Shown: piece by piece, positions 1-7,136 of the stretch
How the letters are laid out: each line of letters opens with the position of its first letter
Position numbering within the stretch: the stretch's first letter is position 1
Assembly (NCBI GenBank): GCA_964560875.1
Contig: CAZLMW010000153.1
Coordinates: 1-16,713, forward strand
DNA from: CAZLMW01 sp964560875
GTDB lineage: Bacteria; Myxococcota_A; UBA9042
Direction: 5' to 3'
Length of the DNA: 16,713 bases
Notes under the pieces: generated by a model
Told to the model about the DNA's origin: nothing
Databases searched by the model: none
The model's input: only the letters and a program-made list of their open reading frames with translations
Made by a program: the position numbers and the translations under genes

Positions 1-179
1 ACGAAGCTGCAGGTGCGTTGACGGCTACCGCCGGCAACGCGGCAGCTTCGACAACGTCAAAGAGCGTTGTTCAGTAACTACGCAGCGCAAGCGCCGCTGC
101 GCGCCCGGGCCAGCTTCGCGGGGCCGGCTTGCCACGAAGCTGCAGGTCCGGTAGTCGAACCGGACTCACACGGAGCCCC
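1..179 (+). promoter_or_regulatory. Hairpin-rich leader upstream of mtnA
   Basis: No gene is supported here. Five successive perfect stems are visible. The first is 2-10 with 42-50 (CGAAGCTGC/GCAGCTTCG), extended inward by 15-20 with 35-40 and 22-25 with 30-33, giving about 19 pairs closing on a TACC loop. The others are 51-56 with 65-70, 81-87 with 95-101, 111-118 with 135-142, and 146-152 with 159-165. The 14-mer ACGAAGCTGCAGGT occurs directly at 1-14 and 134-147. The inverted core at 42-50 can therefore pair with either 2-10 or 135-143, so alternative folds exist. No T-tract follows a stem, so these are not obvious intrinsic terminators. I do not recognise a known SAM or SAH riboswitch. 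The element may be a structured leader or an intergenic repeat, and the window edge may cut it. Confidence 0.45.
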
Positions 180-1271
180 ATGCCCACTTCCATCCAGGCC
201 GTCCGGTTCGCGTTTGACGGCGACGCCCCCATCGTCGAGCTGATCGACCAGCGGCTGCTGCCGACCGAAGAGGTCTGGCGGCGGCTCGCCGCCCCCGAGG
301 ACGTCGCCCAGGGGATCACCGACATGATCGTGCGCGGCGCCCCGGCGATCGGCATCACGGCGGCGTACGGCATCGCCCAGGCGCTGATCATCGACCACGG
401 CGACTTCGACGCACGGCTCGCGACTACTTGTGCACGGTTTGCGCGCACACGACCGACGGCCGTGAACCTGTTTTGGGCGATCGAACGTCTGCAAGCTCGC
501 GCGGCCGCCGACGCTGGCCTGCCATCCCGCGAACGCGCCGCTGGATTGCTCGCTGAGGCGCGCGACATCCACGCCGAGGACATTCACGCGTGCGAAGCGA
601 TGGGGACATTCGGCGCAGAGCTGCTGCCGGGCGAAGGCGGCGTGCTCACCCACTGCAACACGGGCGCGTTGGCCACCGGTGGCCAGGGAACGGCGTTGGG
701 CGTGATTCGCTCGGCCATCGCGGCGGGCAAGCAGCTGCACACCTGGGTCGACGAAACGCGCCCCTACCTCCAAGGTGCGCGCCTGACAGCGTGGGAATGC
801 ATCACCGACGGTCTCCCAGCGACGCTGATCACCGACAACATGGCCGCGCACATGATGCAGCACGGCCGCGTGCAAGCGGCCATCGTCGGGTCCGATCGCA
901 TCGCCGCCAATGGTGATGTCGCCAACAAGATCGGCACGTACGGGGTCGCGGTCCTCTGCAAGCACCACGGCATCCCGTTTTACGTCGCTGCCCCGACCTC
1001 GACGATCGATCTGCAGTGCCCAACCGGCGCCGAGATCCCGATCGAACAGCGCGCCACACGCGAGGTCTCGCACGTTGGTGGATGGTTGCCAGCGGACCGA
1101 ACCGACACACTCGCCGTCGCACCTGACAGCGTGCCGATCGAGAACCCGGCGTTCGATGTGACCCCGTCCGACCTCGTGACAGCGATCGTTACAGAACAAG
1201 GTGTTGCGCGGGCTCCGTTTGCTGCCGACCTCGCGGCAATGGTACGCAGGGCTGCAGACGCCCGCGCCTGA
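180..1271 (+). CDS. mtnA: S-methyl-5-thioribose-1-phosphate isomerase (MtnA)
   Basis: This 363-residue cytoplasmic enzyme isomerises 5-methylthioribose-1-phosphate to 5-methylthioribulose-1-phosphate in methionine salvage. It belongs to the MtnA branch of the eIF-2B-like fold. Visible signatures are GAPAIGITAAYGIA (53-66), TRPTAVNL (90-97), THCNTGALATGGQGTALG (157-174), VDETRPYLQGARLTAWE (190-206) and GSDRIAANGD (237-246). Cys159 and Asp239 line up with the catalytic Cys160 and Asp240 described for the Bacillus enzyme. I chose the ATG at 180 because GGAG at 172-175 lies just upstream and the protein then begins at the usual N-terminus; the in-frame ATG at 129 would add 17 unrelated residues. 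No other salvage genes are adjacent, so the pathway must be encoded elsewhere or be a partial shunt. The hairpin-rich leader in front may regulate it. Confidence 0.96.
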   Translation: MPTSIQAVRFAFDGDAPIVELIDQRLLPTEEVWRRLAAPEDVAQGITDMIVRGAPAIGITAAYGIAQALIIDHGDFDARLATTCARFARTRPTAVNLFWAIERLQARAAADAGLPSRERAAGLLAEARDIHAEDIHACEAMGTFGAELLPGEGGVLTHCNTGALATGGQGTALGVIRSAIAAGKQLHTWVDETRPYLQGARLTAWECITDGLPATLITDNMAAHMMQHGRVQAAIVGSDRIAANGDVANKIGTYGVAVLCKHHGIPFYVAAPTSTIDLQCPTGAEIPIEQRATREVSHVGGWLPADRTDTLAVAPDSVPIENPAFDVTPSDLVTAIVTEQGVARAPFAADLAAMVRRAADARA

Positions 1272-1276
1272 ATCCC

Positions 1277-1472
1277 AGCGTGGCTGAGTCCCNNNNNNNN
1301 NNNNNNNNNNNNNNNNNNNNNNNNNNNNNNNNNNNNNNNNNNNNNNNNNNNNNNNNNNNNNNNNNNNNNNNNNNNNNNNNNNNNNNNNNNNNTGCGTGGC
1401 AGAGTCCCTGCGTGGCAGAGTCCCTGCGTGGCAGAGTCCCTGCGTGGCAGAGTCCCTGCGTGGATGAAGTCC
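1277..1472. repeat. 16-bp tandem repeat (minisatellite) flanking an assembly gap
   Basis: Four perfect copies of TGCGTGGCAGAGTCCC lie at 1393-1408, 1409-1424, 1425-1440 and 1441-1456, followed by a degenerate copy at 1457-1472. On the other side of the N run, 1277-1292 is the same unit with two mismatches. The gap is therefore most likely unresolved repeat, and the true copy number is unknown. The array sits between the stop of mtnA and the ribosome binding site of the M16 protease gene. It remains open in a plus-strand frame only because the unit lacks stop codons; it is not counted as coding. Confidence 0.93.
1293..1392. other. Assembly gap (100 N)
   Basis: Exactly 100 consecutive undetermined bases are present, the conventional placeholder for a scaffold gap of unknown size. 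Both edges are the same 16-bp repeat unit, which explains why assembly failed here. Confidence 0.99.
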
Positions 1473-1494
1473 GCGCGGGCGTTTCCCGCTCACC

Positions 1495-1500
1495 GGAGAG
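1495..1500 (+). promoter_or_regulatory. Ribosome binding site of the M16 protease gene
   Basis: GGAGAG lies four bases before the ATG at 1505. It decides the start: the open frame runs back through the repeat and the N gap, but the conserved N-terminus and this Shine-Dalgarno sequence both place initiation at 1505. Confidence 0.75.
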
Positions 1501-1504
1501 CTAC

Positions 1505-4081
1505 ATGGCGAACCCACATGCCCCGCGCATCGAGACCTTCGACAGCGGCCTGTCCTACGTGATCAACCCGGTCCAGACCGCCCCCGTCGTCGCTTTCCAG
1601 GTGTGGGTCCATGCGGGCGGTTATGACGAGCTTGGCGACGAGCGCGGCCTCGCTCACCTGCACGAGCACATGCTGTTCAAGGGCACGCCAACCCGCGCGG
1701 TCGGCCAAATCGCCGCCGAGATCGAAGCCGCCGGCGGCCAAATCAACGCGTGGACCAGCCACGACCAGACCTGCTACCACATCGTCATGCCCGCGGCGGC
1801 GTGGCGCGAAGGCCTCGACGTGCTGTCCGACGCGGTTTGCCACTCGCTGTTCGACGCCGATGAGCTCGCCCGCGAAAAAGAAGTCGTGGTCGAAGAGATC
1901 AAGCGCGCCGAGGACAGCCCCGGTCGCGTCGCCTACCGCCGCCTCTTCGAGATGATCTTCGACGGACACCCGTACTCGCTGCCCGTGCTCGGCACGATCG
2001 ACAGCGTGCGCGGCCACGATCGCGACACGATGCGCGGCTTCTACAACAAGCACTACGTCGCGCCGAACACCACCGTCATCGCGTCCGGTGCGTTCGAGCC
2101 TGGCGAGGTACGCGACGAGATCGCCAAGCGCTTCGCAAACCTCGGCACCACCGCGTCGCCGGCTCGCAAGCGCTCCAGCCAGGCCAACGTCGCCGCGTCA
2201 GCCTCCGTGCTCACGACAGACTTCTCGGAGAGCCGGCTGGTCTATGCGTTCCCCGCGCCGTCGCTCGAACACGCCGATGTGCCGTCGCTCGACGTGCTCG
2301 CCATCTTGCTCGGCCAGGGGGAGTCTTCGCGCCTGTTCCGCCGTGTGCGTCGCGACAAGCAGCTGGTCAACGATATCGGCTCGTCCTGCTACACGCCCCA
2401 GCGCGGTGGCCTGTTCAGCGTATCGATGCTTACCAGCGACGACCGCCTCGGCGATGCCTACAACGAGAGCCTGGCCGTGGTCGCCGACGTGCTTGAAAAC
2501 GGCATCGAAGACGAAGAGCTCGAAAAAGCGCGCAACATCATCCTCGCCGAGGCCACCTACAAGCTGGAGACGGTGCAAGGCCAGGCCCACTCGCTCGGCT
2601 ACTTCTCGGTCGCTTGCCAGGACCCAAGCTGGGAGCGCCGCTACCACGAAAAGGTCGCCAGCGTGACGCGCCGCGATGTGCTGCAGGCCGCCCGCAAGTG
2701 GCTCAAGCCCGAGCATGCGCAGGTCGTGCAGATGCTCAGCAACAAGGCCGATGGCGCCCAGACGCTGGACGAATCCGCGTTGACGACCGCCGCTCACAAA
2801 CACCTGTCCCGCCCCGCCGCCGCGCTCGCCGTCCGTGAACGCGACGTCGTCGCCGGCATCGAGCGGATCGTCTTGCCCTCGGGGGACCGCTTGCTGGTGC
2901 TCCCCGACCACAACGTGCCGGTCTTTTCGTTGCGGGTGGGCACCCTTGGCGGACTGCGCGACGAGACTGCGGCGACCAATGGCATCTCGCACCTGTCGGC
3001 CGACATGTTCACGCGCGGCACCGGCCAGCTGACCAGCGACCAGATCGCCCACACCATCGATACCTTGGCGGCGGACATCAGCGGCTTTTCGGGCCGCAAC
3101 AGCATCGGATTGACCGCGGTTTCGATGTCGCGCAATGGCCAGGCGGTGCTCGAGGTCATGGGCCAGTGCCTGTTCGACTCGCAGGCGCCCGAAGACGAGT
3201 TCAAGGTCCAGGTCGACGCCCAGCTCGAAGACATCCGCAACCGCGGCGATGCGCCCGCCCGAACCTGCTTGCTTGCGACGCTCGAGGCGCTCTACGGCGA
3301 CCACCCCTACGCGCTCGATGGGCTCGGTTCCGCCGGCTCTGTCGCGTCGCTGGAGCAGCCGCAGGTGCTCGATTACATCCGTGGCCGCCTCGCCCCCGGC
3401 AACCTCGTATACGGCGTGGCCGGCGACGTCGATCCGACCGAACTCGCGGACCTGCTCGCGTCGATGACACCCGACGACCGCGTCGCGCTGCCGACTCCCA
3501 CCCCGGGCGCCATGGCACCGCTCGCTGACGCCATCGAGCTGCGCAAAAAGGCCAACAAAGCGCAGGCCCACGTGTGCATCGCGTTCCGCGGCACCACCCT
3601 CGACAACGACGACCGCTTCGCCCTCAACGTGCTCTCGACGATCCTCAGCGGCCAGGGCGGCCGGCTCTTCCTGCAGCTGCGCGACAAACAATCGCTCGCC
3701 TATTCGGTCAGCTCGATGACCGTCGAGGGCGTCGATCCCGGCTACTTCGCGTTCTACATCGGCACGTCGCCCGACAAGGTCGACACCGCGCTCGCGGGCC
3801 TCTATGGGGAGATTGAAAAGGTCCTGCAGGCCGCGCCCGACGCCGAAGAGCTTGACCGCGCCCGACGCTACATGGCCGGTGCCCACGCGATCGGCCTGCA
3901 ACGCTCCGGTTCCCGCGCCGCCACCATCGGCTTCAACGAGCTCTACGGCCTGCCGCGCGACACCTACCACGGCTACCTCGACCGCCTGTTGGCCGTCACA
4001 GCCGACGATATCCTCGCCGCCGCGCACAAGTACCTGGTCGTCGGCCGCCACGTGCAATGCGTGCTCGCGCCCGAAAGCTGA
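1505..4081 (+). CDS. M16 family zinc metallopeptidase, fused two-half form
   Basis: The 858-residue protein contains two complete M16 halves in one chain. The N-terminal half carries the inverted zinc motif HLHEH (His51, Glu54, His55) in GLAHLHEHMLFKGT, and the distal zinc-ligand region EKEVVVEEIKR (124-134). The second half starts near residue 457 (LPSGDRLLVLPDHNVPVF). It lacks HxxEH, having ISHLSADMFTRGT at the equivalent place, so it is probably the catalytically inactive half. It retains the GQGGRLFLQLRDKQSLAYSV segment typical of M16 C-terminal domains. In the family, two such halves form a clamshell that encloses unfolded peptides. There is no signal peptide or membrane segment, so a cytoplasmic peptide-degrading role is likely, but the substrate is unknown. 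The PhoD-like gene begins 12 bp downstream and is probably co-transcribed. Confidence 0.93.
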   Translation: MANPHAPRIETFDSGLSYVINPVQTAPVVAFQVWVHAGGYDELGDERGLAHLHEHMLFKGTPTRAVGQIAAEIEAAGGQINAWTSHDQTCYHIVMPAAAWREGLDVLSDAVCHSLFDADELAREKEVVVEEIKRAEDSPGRVAYRRLFEMIFDGHPYSLPVLGTIDSVRGHDRDTMRGFYNKHYVAPNTTVIASGAFEPGEVRDEIAKRFANLGTTASPARKRSSQANVAASASVLTTDFSESRLVYAFPAPSLEHADVPSLDVLAILLGQGESSRLFRRVRRDKQLVNDIGSSCYTPQRGGLFSVSMLTSDDRLGDAYNESLAVVADVLENGIEDEELEKARNIILAEATYKLETVQGQAHSLGYFSVACQDPSWERRYHEKVASVTRRDVLQAARKWLKPEHAQVVQMLSNKADGAQTLDESALTTAAHKHLSRPAAALAVRERDVVAGIERIVLPSGDRLLVLPDHNVPVFSLRVGTLGGLRDETAATNGISHLSADMFTRGTGQLTSDQIAHTIDTLAADISGFSGRNSIGLTAVSMSRNGQAVLEVMGQCLFDSQAPEDEFKVQVDAQLEDIRNRGDAPARTCLLATLEALYGDHPYALDGLGSAGSVASLEQPQVLDYIRGRLAPGNLVYGVAGDVDPTELADLLASMTPDDRVALPTPTPGAMAPLADAIELRKKANKAQAHVCIAFRGTTLDNDDRFALNVLSTILSGQGGRLFLQLRDKQSLAYSVSSMTVEGVDPGYFAFYIGTSPDKVDTALAGLYGEIEKVLQAAPDAEELDRARRYMAGAHAIGLQRSGSRAATIGFNELYGLPRDTYHGYLDRLLAVTADDILAAAHKYLVVGRHVQCVLAPES

Positions 4082-4093
4082 GCCAGCCCTGAC

Positions 4094-6430
4094 ATGACCG
4101 CACCGACGCTGTCGACGCCCGAGGCACGGTTTTGCACCGCGCTCGTTCTGACCGCCGCCATCGCGTTGATCAGCTGCGGCGAGAACGCATCAAAAACCGC
4201 ACCCGACGACGCACAAGACGCTGAAATCGCATCAGATTCGAACGTCTCTGAGACCGGAGAAGAAGACGCCACGGGCCCGTCAACGCTGCGCCTTCTCAGC
4301 GGCAAAGCGACCGCTCCCGGCCAGATCACGCTGCGCTTTTCAGGGCCTCTCGCGGCTGAACAACCCGGCTTCGATCCGGCCCAGGTCGTATCCGGACTGA
4401 CCGTCTACGACGCCTGGGTCGGCCAAGACCCCAAGACGTTGGTGCTCGACACCGCCCACCACATCGCCCGCGGCTACCCGATCCACGTCCGAGATCTCCG
4501 CGCGAAAGACGGCCGCAAGATCGATCCGCTGTTCGCCGTGGCCCTCGTCGACGGTCTCGCCCCCGATGCGTTGTTGCGCTGGGACAGCAAGCCGCCCGTG
4601 AAGTCCAAGGAGCTCGCCGCGGCCGGTTGGAACGCCCAGGACCACCCCAAGGCGACGGCCAACAAACCGGGCAAATGGTCGCTGGTTGGCGGCGCCATCG
4701 TGCAACGCAGCAACATCCACGGCGGCAACACGACCGTCTTCGGCGACGCCAATCGCCCTGGCACGTATTTCATCCTGCACAAGAAGACACCGCCGAACGT
4801 CTTCATCCAGGGGCGCCTGAAATCCAACGACGATGACGCGATCGGCCTGGTGGCGCGCTTCACCGACGGCGACAACCACTACCGCTTCGAGTGGGATCGA
4901 CAGCGCTGGCGGCGACGACTCGTCAAGGTCAGCAACGGCGTCTCGACCGAGCTTGCGTTCGACACCGAGCGGTTCGAAGAGGGCCGCTACTACACGGTGC
5001 GCCTGCTCGTCGTGGGTGGGCGCGTCGCCGCGATCGTCAACGGCAAGACCGTGCTGACCGCCGTCGACGCCACCCCACTTCTCGGCGGCAAGACGGGCCT
5101 GTTCTCATGGGGCAACGACGACACGTTCTTCCGCAACATCGTCGTGCAGCCGGTCCAGGGACCCAAGGTCGAGCGCGACGGCCCAAGCCCGATCCCGCGG
5201 CCCGATGCGCCCCTCGCCAGCCACGGCGTGCTCGCCGCTGAGGTCACGCACAACAAGGCCATGCTGTGGACCCGCGCCTCCTGGGACGCGACCTTGCGGT
5301 TCAGCGTCGCGCCCATAGTCGAAAACAGCGTCGCCTGGGACAAGGGCACGACAACCAAACCCGTAGCCGCCGCAGCCGCCTCGGATCGCACCGCGATGGC
5401 CGATATCAAAGACCTCAAACCCGACACCGTCTACGCATTTCGAGCCGCCCTGAGCAGCGCCGCCGACGCCAAACGCACCAACCTGTCGCCGATCGGTCGC
5501 TTCCGAACCGCGCCGCTTCCGACCGCCGCAACCAGCGTCGTCTTCACCGTTGCCTCTGACTTCCACGTCTCCGCCCCGCAACACTTCGCGATGCTCGACG
5601 ACATGCGCAAACACAAGCCGTCCTTCGTGCTCACCCTCGGCGACTTCCCGTACAGCGACGCCCAACCCGCCGCCAAGACACAGCCGGCCTACTTCGCCAA
5701 GTTCCGCGAGATCCGCGCGTTCTCCGCAATCCGTCGGCTCGGACTGCAGGTGCCGTGGTTTTCGACCTGGGACGACCACGAGATCGCCAACAACTGGGAC
5801 GGCGCAACCCCAAAATCGCTCGTTCAGGCCGGCAAGACGGCGTTCCGCACCTACTTCCCCACCCAACCGGCCAATCCCGGCTCGGGCATCTACCGCACGT
5901 TCTCGTGGGGCAACCAGCTGCAGGTCTTCATGCTCGACACCCGCAGCTTCCGCAGCGCCAACAAGGCCAAGGACGGCCCGACAAAGACGATGCTCGGCAC
6001 GACGCAGCGCGACTGGCTCAAAGGTGCTCTCAAGGCGTCCAAAGCACGCTGGAAGGTCATCGTCACCACCGTTGCCCTGCGCTATGGCACGACGGGCAGC
6101 GATCACTGGGCCGGGTTTGCGAACGAGCGCACATGGCTCTTCGACACGCTCAAGACCAACAAGATCAGCGGCGTCTTCTTCCTCGCCGGCGACCAGCACT
6201 GGTCGGCCATTCACAAGCACCCCGAAGGCTACATCGAGGTCCAGGCCTGCCCCATCTCCGCGCCACTGCGAGACCCGCCCAAGAAGCTGCACAAGGCCGT
6301 CACCTGGCTCGCCAAGAAACACAGCTGGGGCCTGGTGCGCATCGACGCCAAGACCGGCAAGGCAACCGTCGAGATCCGCGGCGCCGGCAACAAACTGCTG
6401 CACACCGAGCCCATCCCCCACAAGTCGTGA
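4094..6430 (+). CDS. PhoD-like metallophosphatase lipoprotein with Ig-like and LamG/DUF1080-like domains
   Basis: This 778-residue exported protein starts with a lipoprotein signal ending in LISC (Cys28). The +2 residue is Gly, not Asp, so outer-membrane sorting is plausible. Next come an acidic linker, an SbsA-type Ig-like stretch (about 52-150, TLRLLSGKATAPGQITLRFS onward) and a beta-sandwich resembling DUF1080/LamG folds (about 190-360). A PhoD N-terminal Fn3-like domain follows (about 375-480, ASHGVLAAEVTHNKAMLWTR). The catalytic PhoD domain (about 485-735) shows SDFH (Asp489, His491), GDFPY (516-520), WDDHE (559-563) and GDQHW (699-703), matching the metal-binding blocks of PhoD-type phosphatases and phosphodiesterases. 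It probably hydrolyses phosphate esters outside the cytoplasm; the substrate cannot be read from sequence. The extra N-terminal domains may bind surface or glycan ligands (inference). No Tat twin-arginine motif is present, unlike classical PhoD. It is probably co-transcribed with the M16 gene. Confidence 0.9.
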   Translation: MTAPTLSTPEARFCTALVLTAAIALISCGENASKTAPDDAQDAEIASDSNVSETGEEDATGPSTLRLLSGKATAPGQITLRFSGPLAAEQPGFDPAQVVSGLTVYDAWVGQDPKTLVLDTAHHIARGYPIHVRDLRAKDGRKIDPLFAVALVDGLAPDALLRWDSKPPVKSKELAAAGWNAQDHPKATANKPGKWSLVGGAIVQRSNIHGGNTTVFGDANRPGTYFILHKKTPPNVFIQGRLKSNDDDAIGLVARFTDGDNHYRFEWDRQRWRRRLVKVSNGVSTELAFDTERFEEGRYYTVRLLVVGGRVAAIVNGKTVLTAVDATPLLGGKTGLFSWGNDDTFFRNIVVQPVQGPKVERDGPSPIPRPDAPLASHGVLAAEVTHNKAMLWTRASWDATLRFSVAPIVENSVAWDKGTTTKPVAAAAASDRTAMADIKDLKPDTVYAFRAALSSAADAKRTNLSPIGRFRTAPLPTAATSVVFTVASDFHVSAPQHFAMLDDMRKHKPSFVLTLGDFPYSDAQPAAKTQPAYFAKFREIRAFSAIRRLGLQVPWFSTWDDHEIANNWDGATPKSLVQAGKTAFRTYFPTQPANPGSGIYRTFSWGNQLQVFMLDTRSFRSANKAKDGPTKTMLGTTQRDWLKGALKASKARWKVIVTTVALRYGTTGSDHWAGFANERTWLFDTLKTNKISGVFFLAGDQHWSAIHKHPEGYIEVQACPISAPLRDPPKKLHKAVTWLAKKHSWGLVRIDAKTGKATVEIRGAGNKLLHTEPIPHKS

Positions 6431-6440
6431 CCGTTGTTAT

Positions 6441-6478
6441 AACGGGGTCTGACCCCGAAGACCCCCTCGTTTTTTTTC
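6441..6478 (+). terminator. Intrinsic terminator after the PhoD-like gene
   Basis: GGGGTCT at 6444-6450 pairs perfectly with AGACCCC at 6459-6465, and the stem can be extended by AAC with GTT across a small bulge. A run of eight T follows at 6470-6477. A competing short hairpin, CGGGGT/ACCCCG at 6443-6457, overlaps it, and the palindrome GTTATAAC (6436-6443) abuts it. The element lies between convergent genes. Its T-tract serves the plus strand only. Confidence 0.75.
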
Positions 6479-6551
6479 GTATCTTCGACGGACCGACTCA
6501 ATGATTTGGGGTTCTGCCAAGACAAATCCTCGGTCCCCAGGGGGCGCCGGA

Positions 6552-7079
6552 TCAGGCGCGATCGGGGTCTTCTTCGCTGAGTTCGCGCAGGTCCATGTCG
6601 ACCATCGCCTGCTTGTCGAAGATGTAGCGCCCCGAAAACCGCTTTCCCGCCAGCATGAGCGGCATCCAGTGCGCGTCGTCGGCCCACATCTGGTCGTAGG
6701 GCACGTTGTCGACGTCGATCCACAGCGGGATGGCTTCGTCGGTCTCGGTCGGCTCGCCGGTCCACGCGGTCGCCGAATAGACGTGCACGTGCATCGCATA
6801 GCCGTCGCGGAACTGGAAGTAATGTTCGCCGCGCCAGCTGGGTTCCTTGGGCGTGACGTGCAGCTCTTCCTGGACCTCGCGGACGGCAGCCTGGCGTGGA
6901 GTCTCACCGGGATCGACCCGACCGCCGGGCGCGTTGATGAGGCCCTGGCCGAGCCCCCGCTTCTTGCGGATCAGCAGCACGCGGTCGCCATCACGAACGA
7001 ACAACAACGTCGCGACATCGACGGGTTTCCACGTCTGCCAATCGATGGCGGCGACGTTGGCGGCGTCTCGGAAAGGCAT
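6552..7079 (-). CDS. Nudix hydrolase, MTH1/NUDT1-like
   Basis: The 175-residue protein has a Nudix box at 53-75 (GRVDPGE, then REVQEE), containing the metal-binding REVQEE helix. The usual Gly near its end is His74. Beyond the box it resembles the MTH1 sub-family: LINAPGG supplies Asn49, HVHVYSA follows, and DNVPYDQMWADDAHW supplies Trp132, Asp134 and Asp135. These correspond to the MTH1 residues that recognise oxidised purines. The likely role is hydrolysis of damaged nucleoside triphosphates such as 8-oxo-dGTP or 2-OH-dATP to monophosphates in the cytoplasm. Sub-family and substrate are inferred from remembered motifs. The gene is last in a minus-strand series and starts 57 bp after the DsbA-like gene. 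It converges on the PhoD-like gene. Confidence 0.9.
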   Translation of the reverse strand: MPFRDAANVAAIDWQTWKPVDVATLLFVRDGDRVLLIRKKRGLGQGLINAPGGRVDPGETPRQAAVREVQEELHVTPKEPSWRGEHYFQFRDGYAMHVHVYSATAWTGEPTETDEAIPLWIDVDNVPYDQMWADDAHWMPLMLAGKRFSGRYIFDKQAMVDMDLRELSEEDPDRA

Positions 7080-7096
7080 CTACCTGCCGGATAGCT

Positions 7097-7120
7097 GCCT
7101 GACTGGTCGAAATGTCAGGC
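7097..7120 (-). other. Stem-loop between the DsbA-like and Nudix genes
   Basis: GCCTGAC at 7097-7103 pairs perfectly with GTCAGGC at 7114-7120 around a 10-base loop. There is no T-run on the minus strand, so it is not a standard terminator. It could be an mRNA processing or attenuation hairpin between co-transcribed genes, or it may have no function. Confidence 0.4.
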
Positions 7121-7136
7121 GATGGAAAGAGCGCTC

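Noticed and set aside
146..165. tRNA T-arm-like hairpin before mtnA
   Set aside because: The 7-bp stem with a CGAA-containing loop recalls a T-arm, but the loop is not the TTCGANN type and no acceptor, D or anticodon arms fit around it.
1393..1472. CRISPR array
   Set aside because: The units are directly abutting 16-mers without spacers, so this is a simple tandem repeat.
78..1517. Long minus-strand open frame covering mtnA and the N gap
   Set aside because: It is antisense to a complete mtnA and continues only because the tandem repeat and Ns contain no stops. The translated sequence shows no recognisable family.
2198..4057. 619-residue minus-strand open frame inside the M16 protease gene
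   Set aside because: It is the complementary frame of a well-supported gene in high-GC DNA. Its composition (Val/Glu/Gly-rich, no motifs) is that of a shadow frame.
5105..6421. 438-residue minus-strand open frame inside the PhoD-like gene
   Set aside because: It is antisense to the conserved PhoD metal-binding domain and has no family features of its own.
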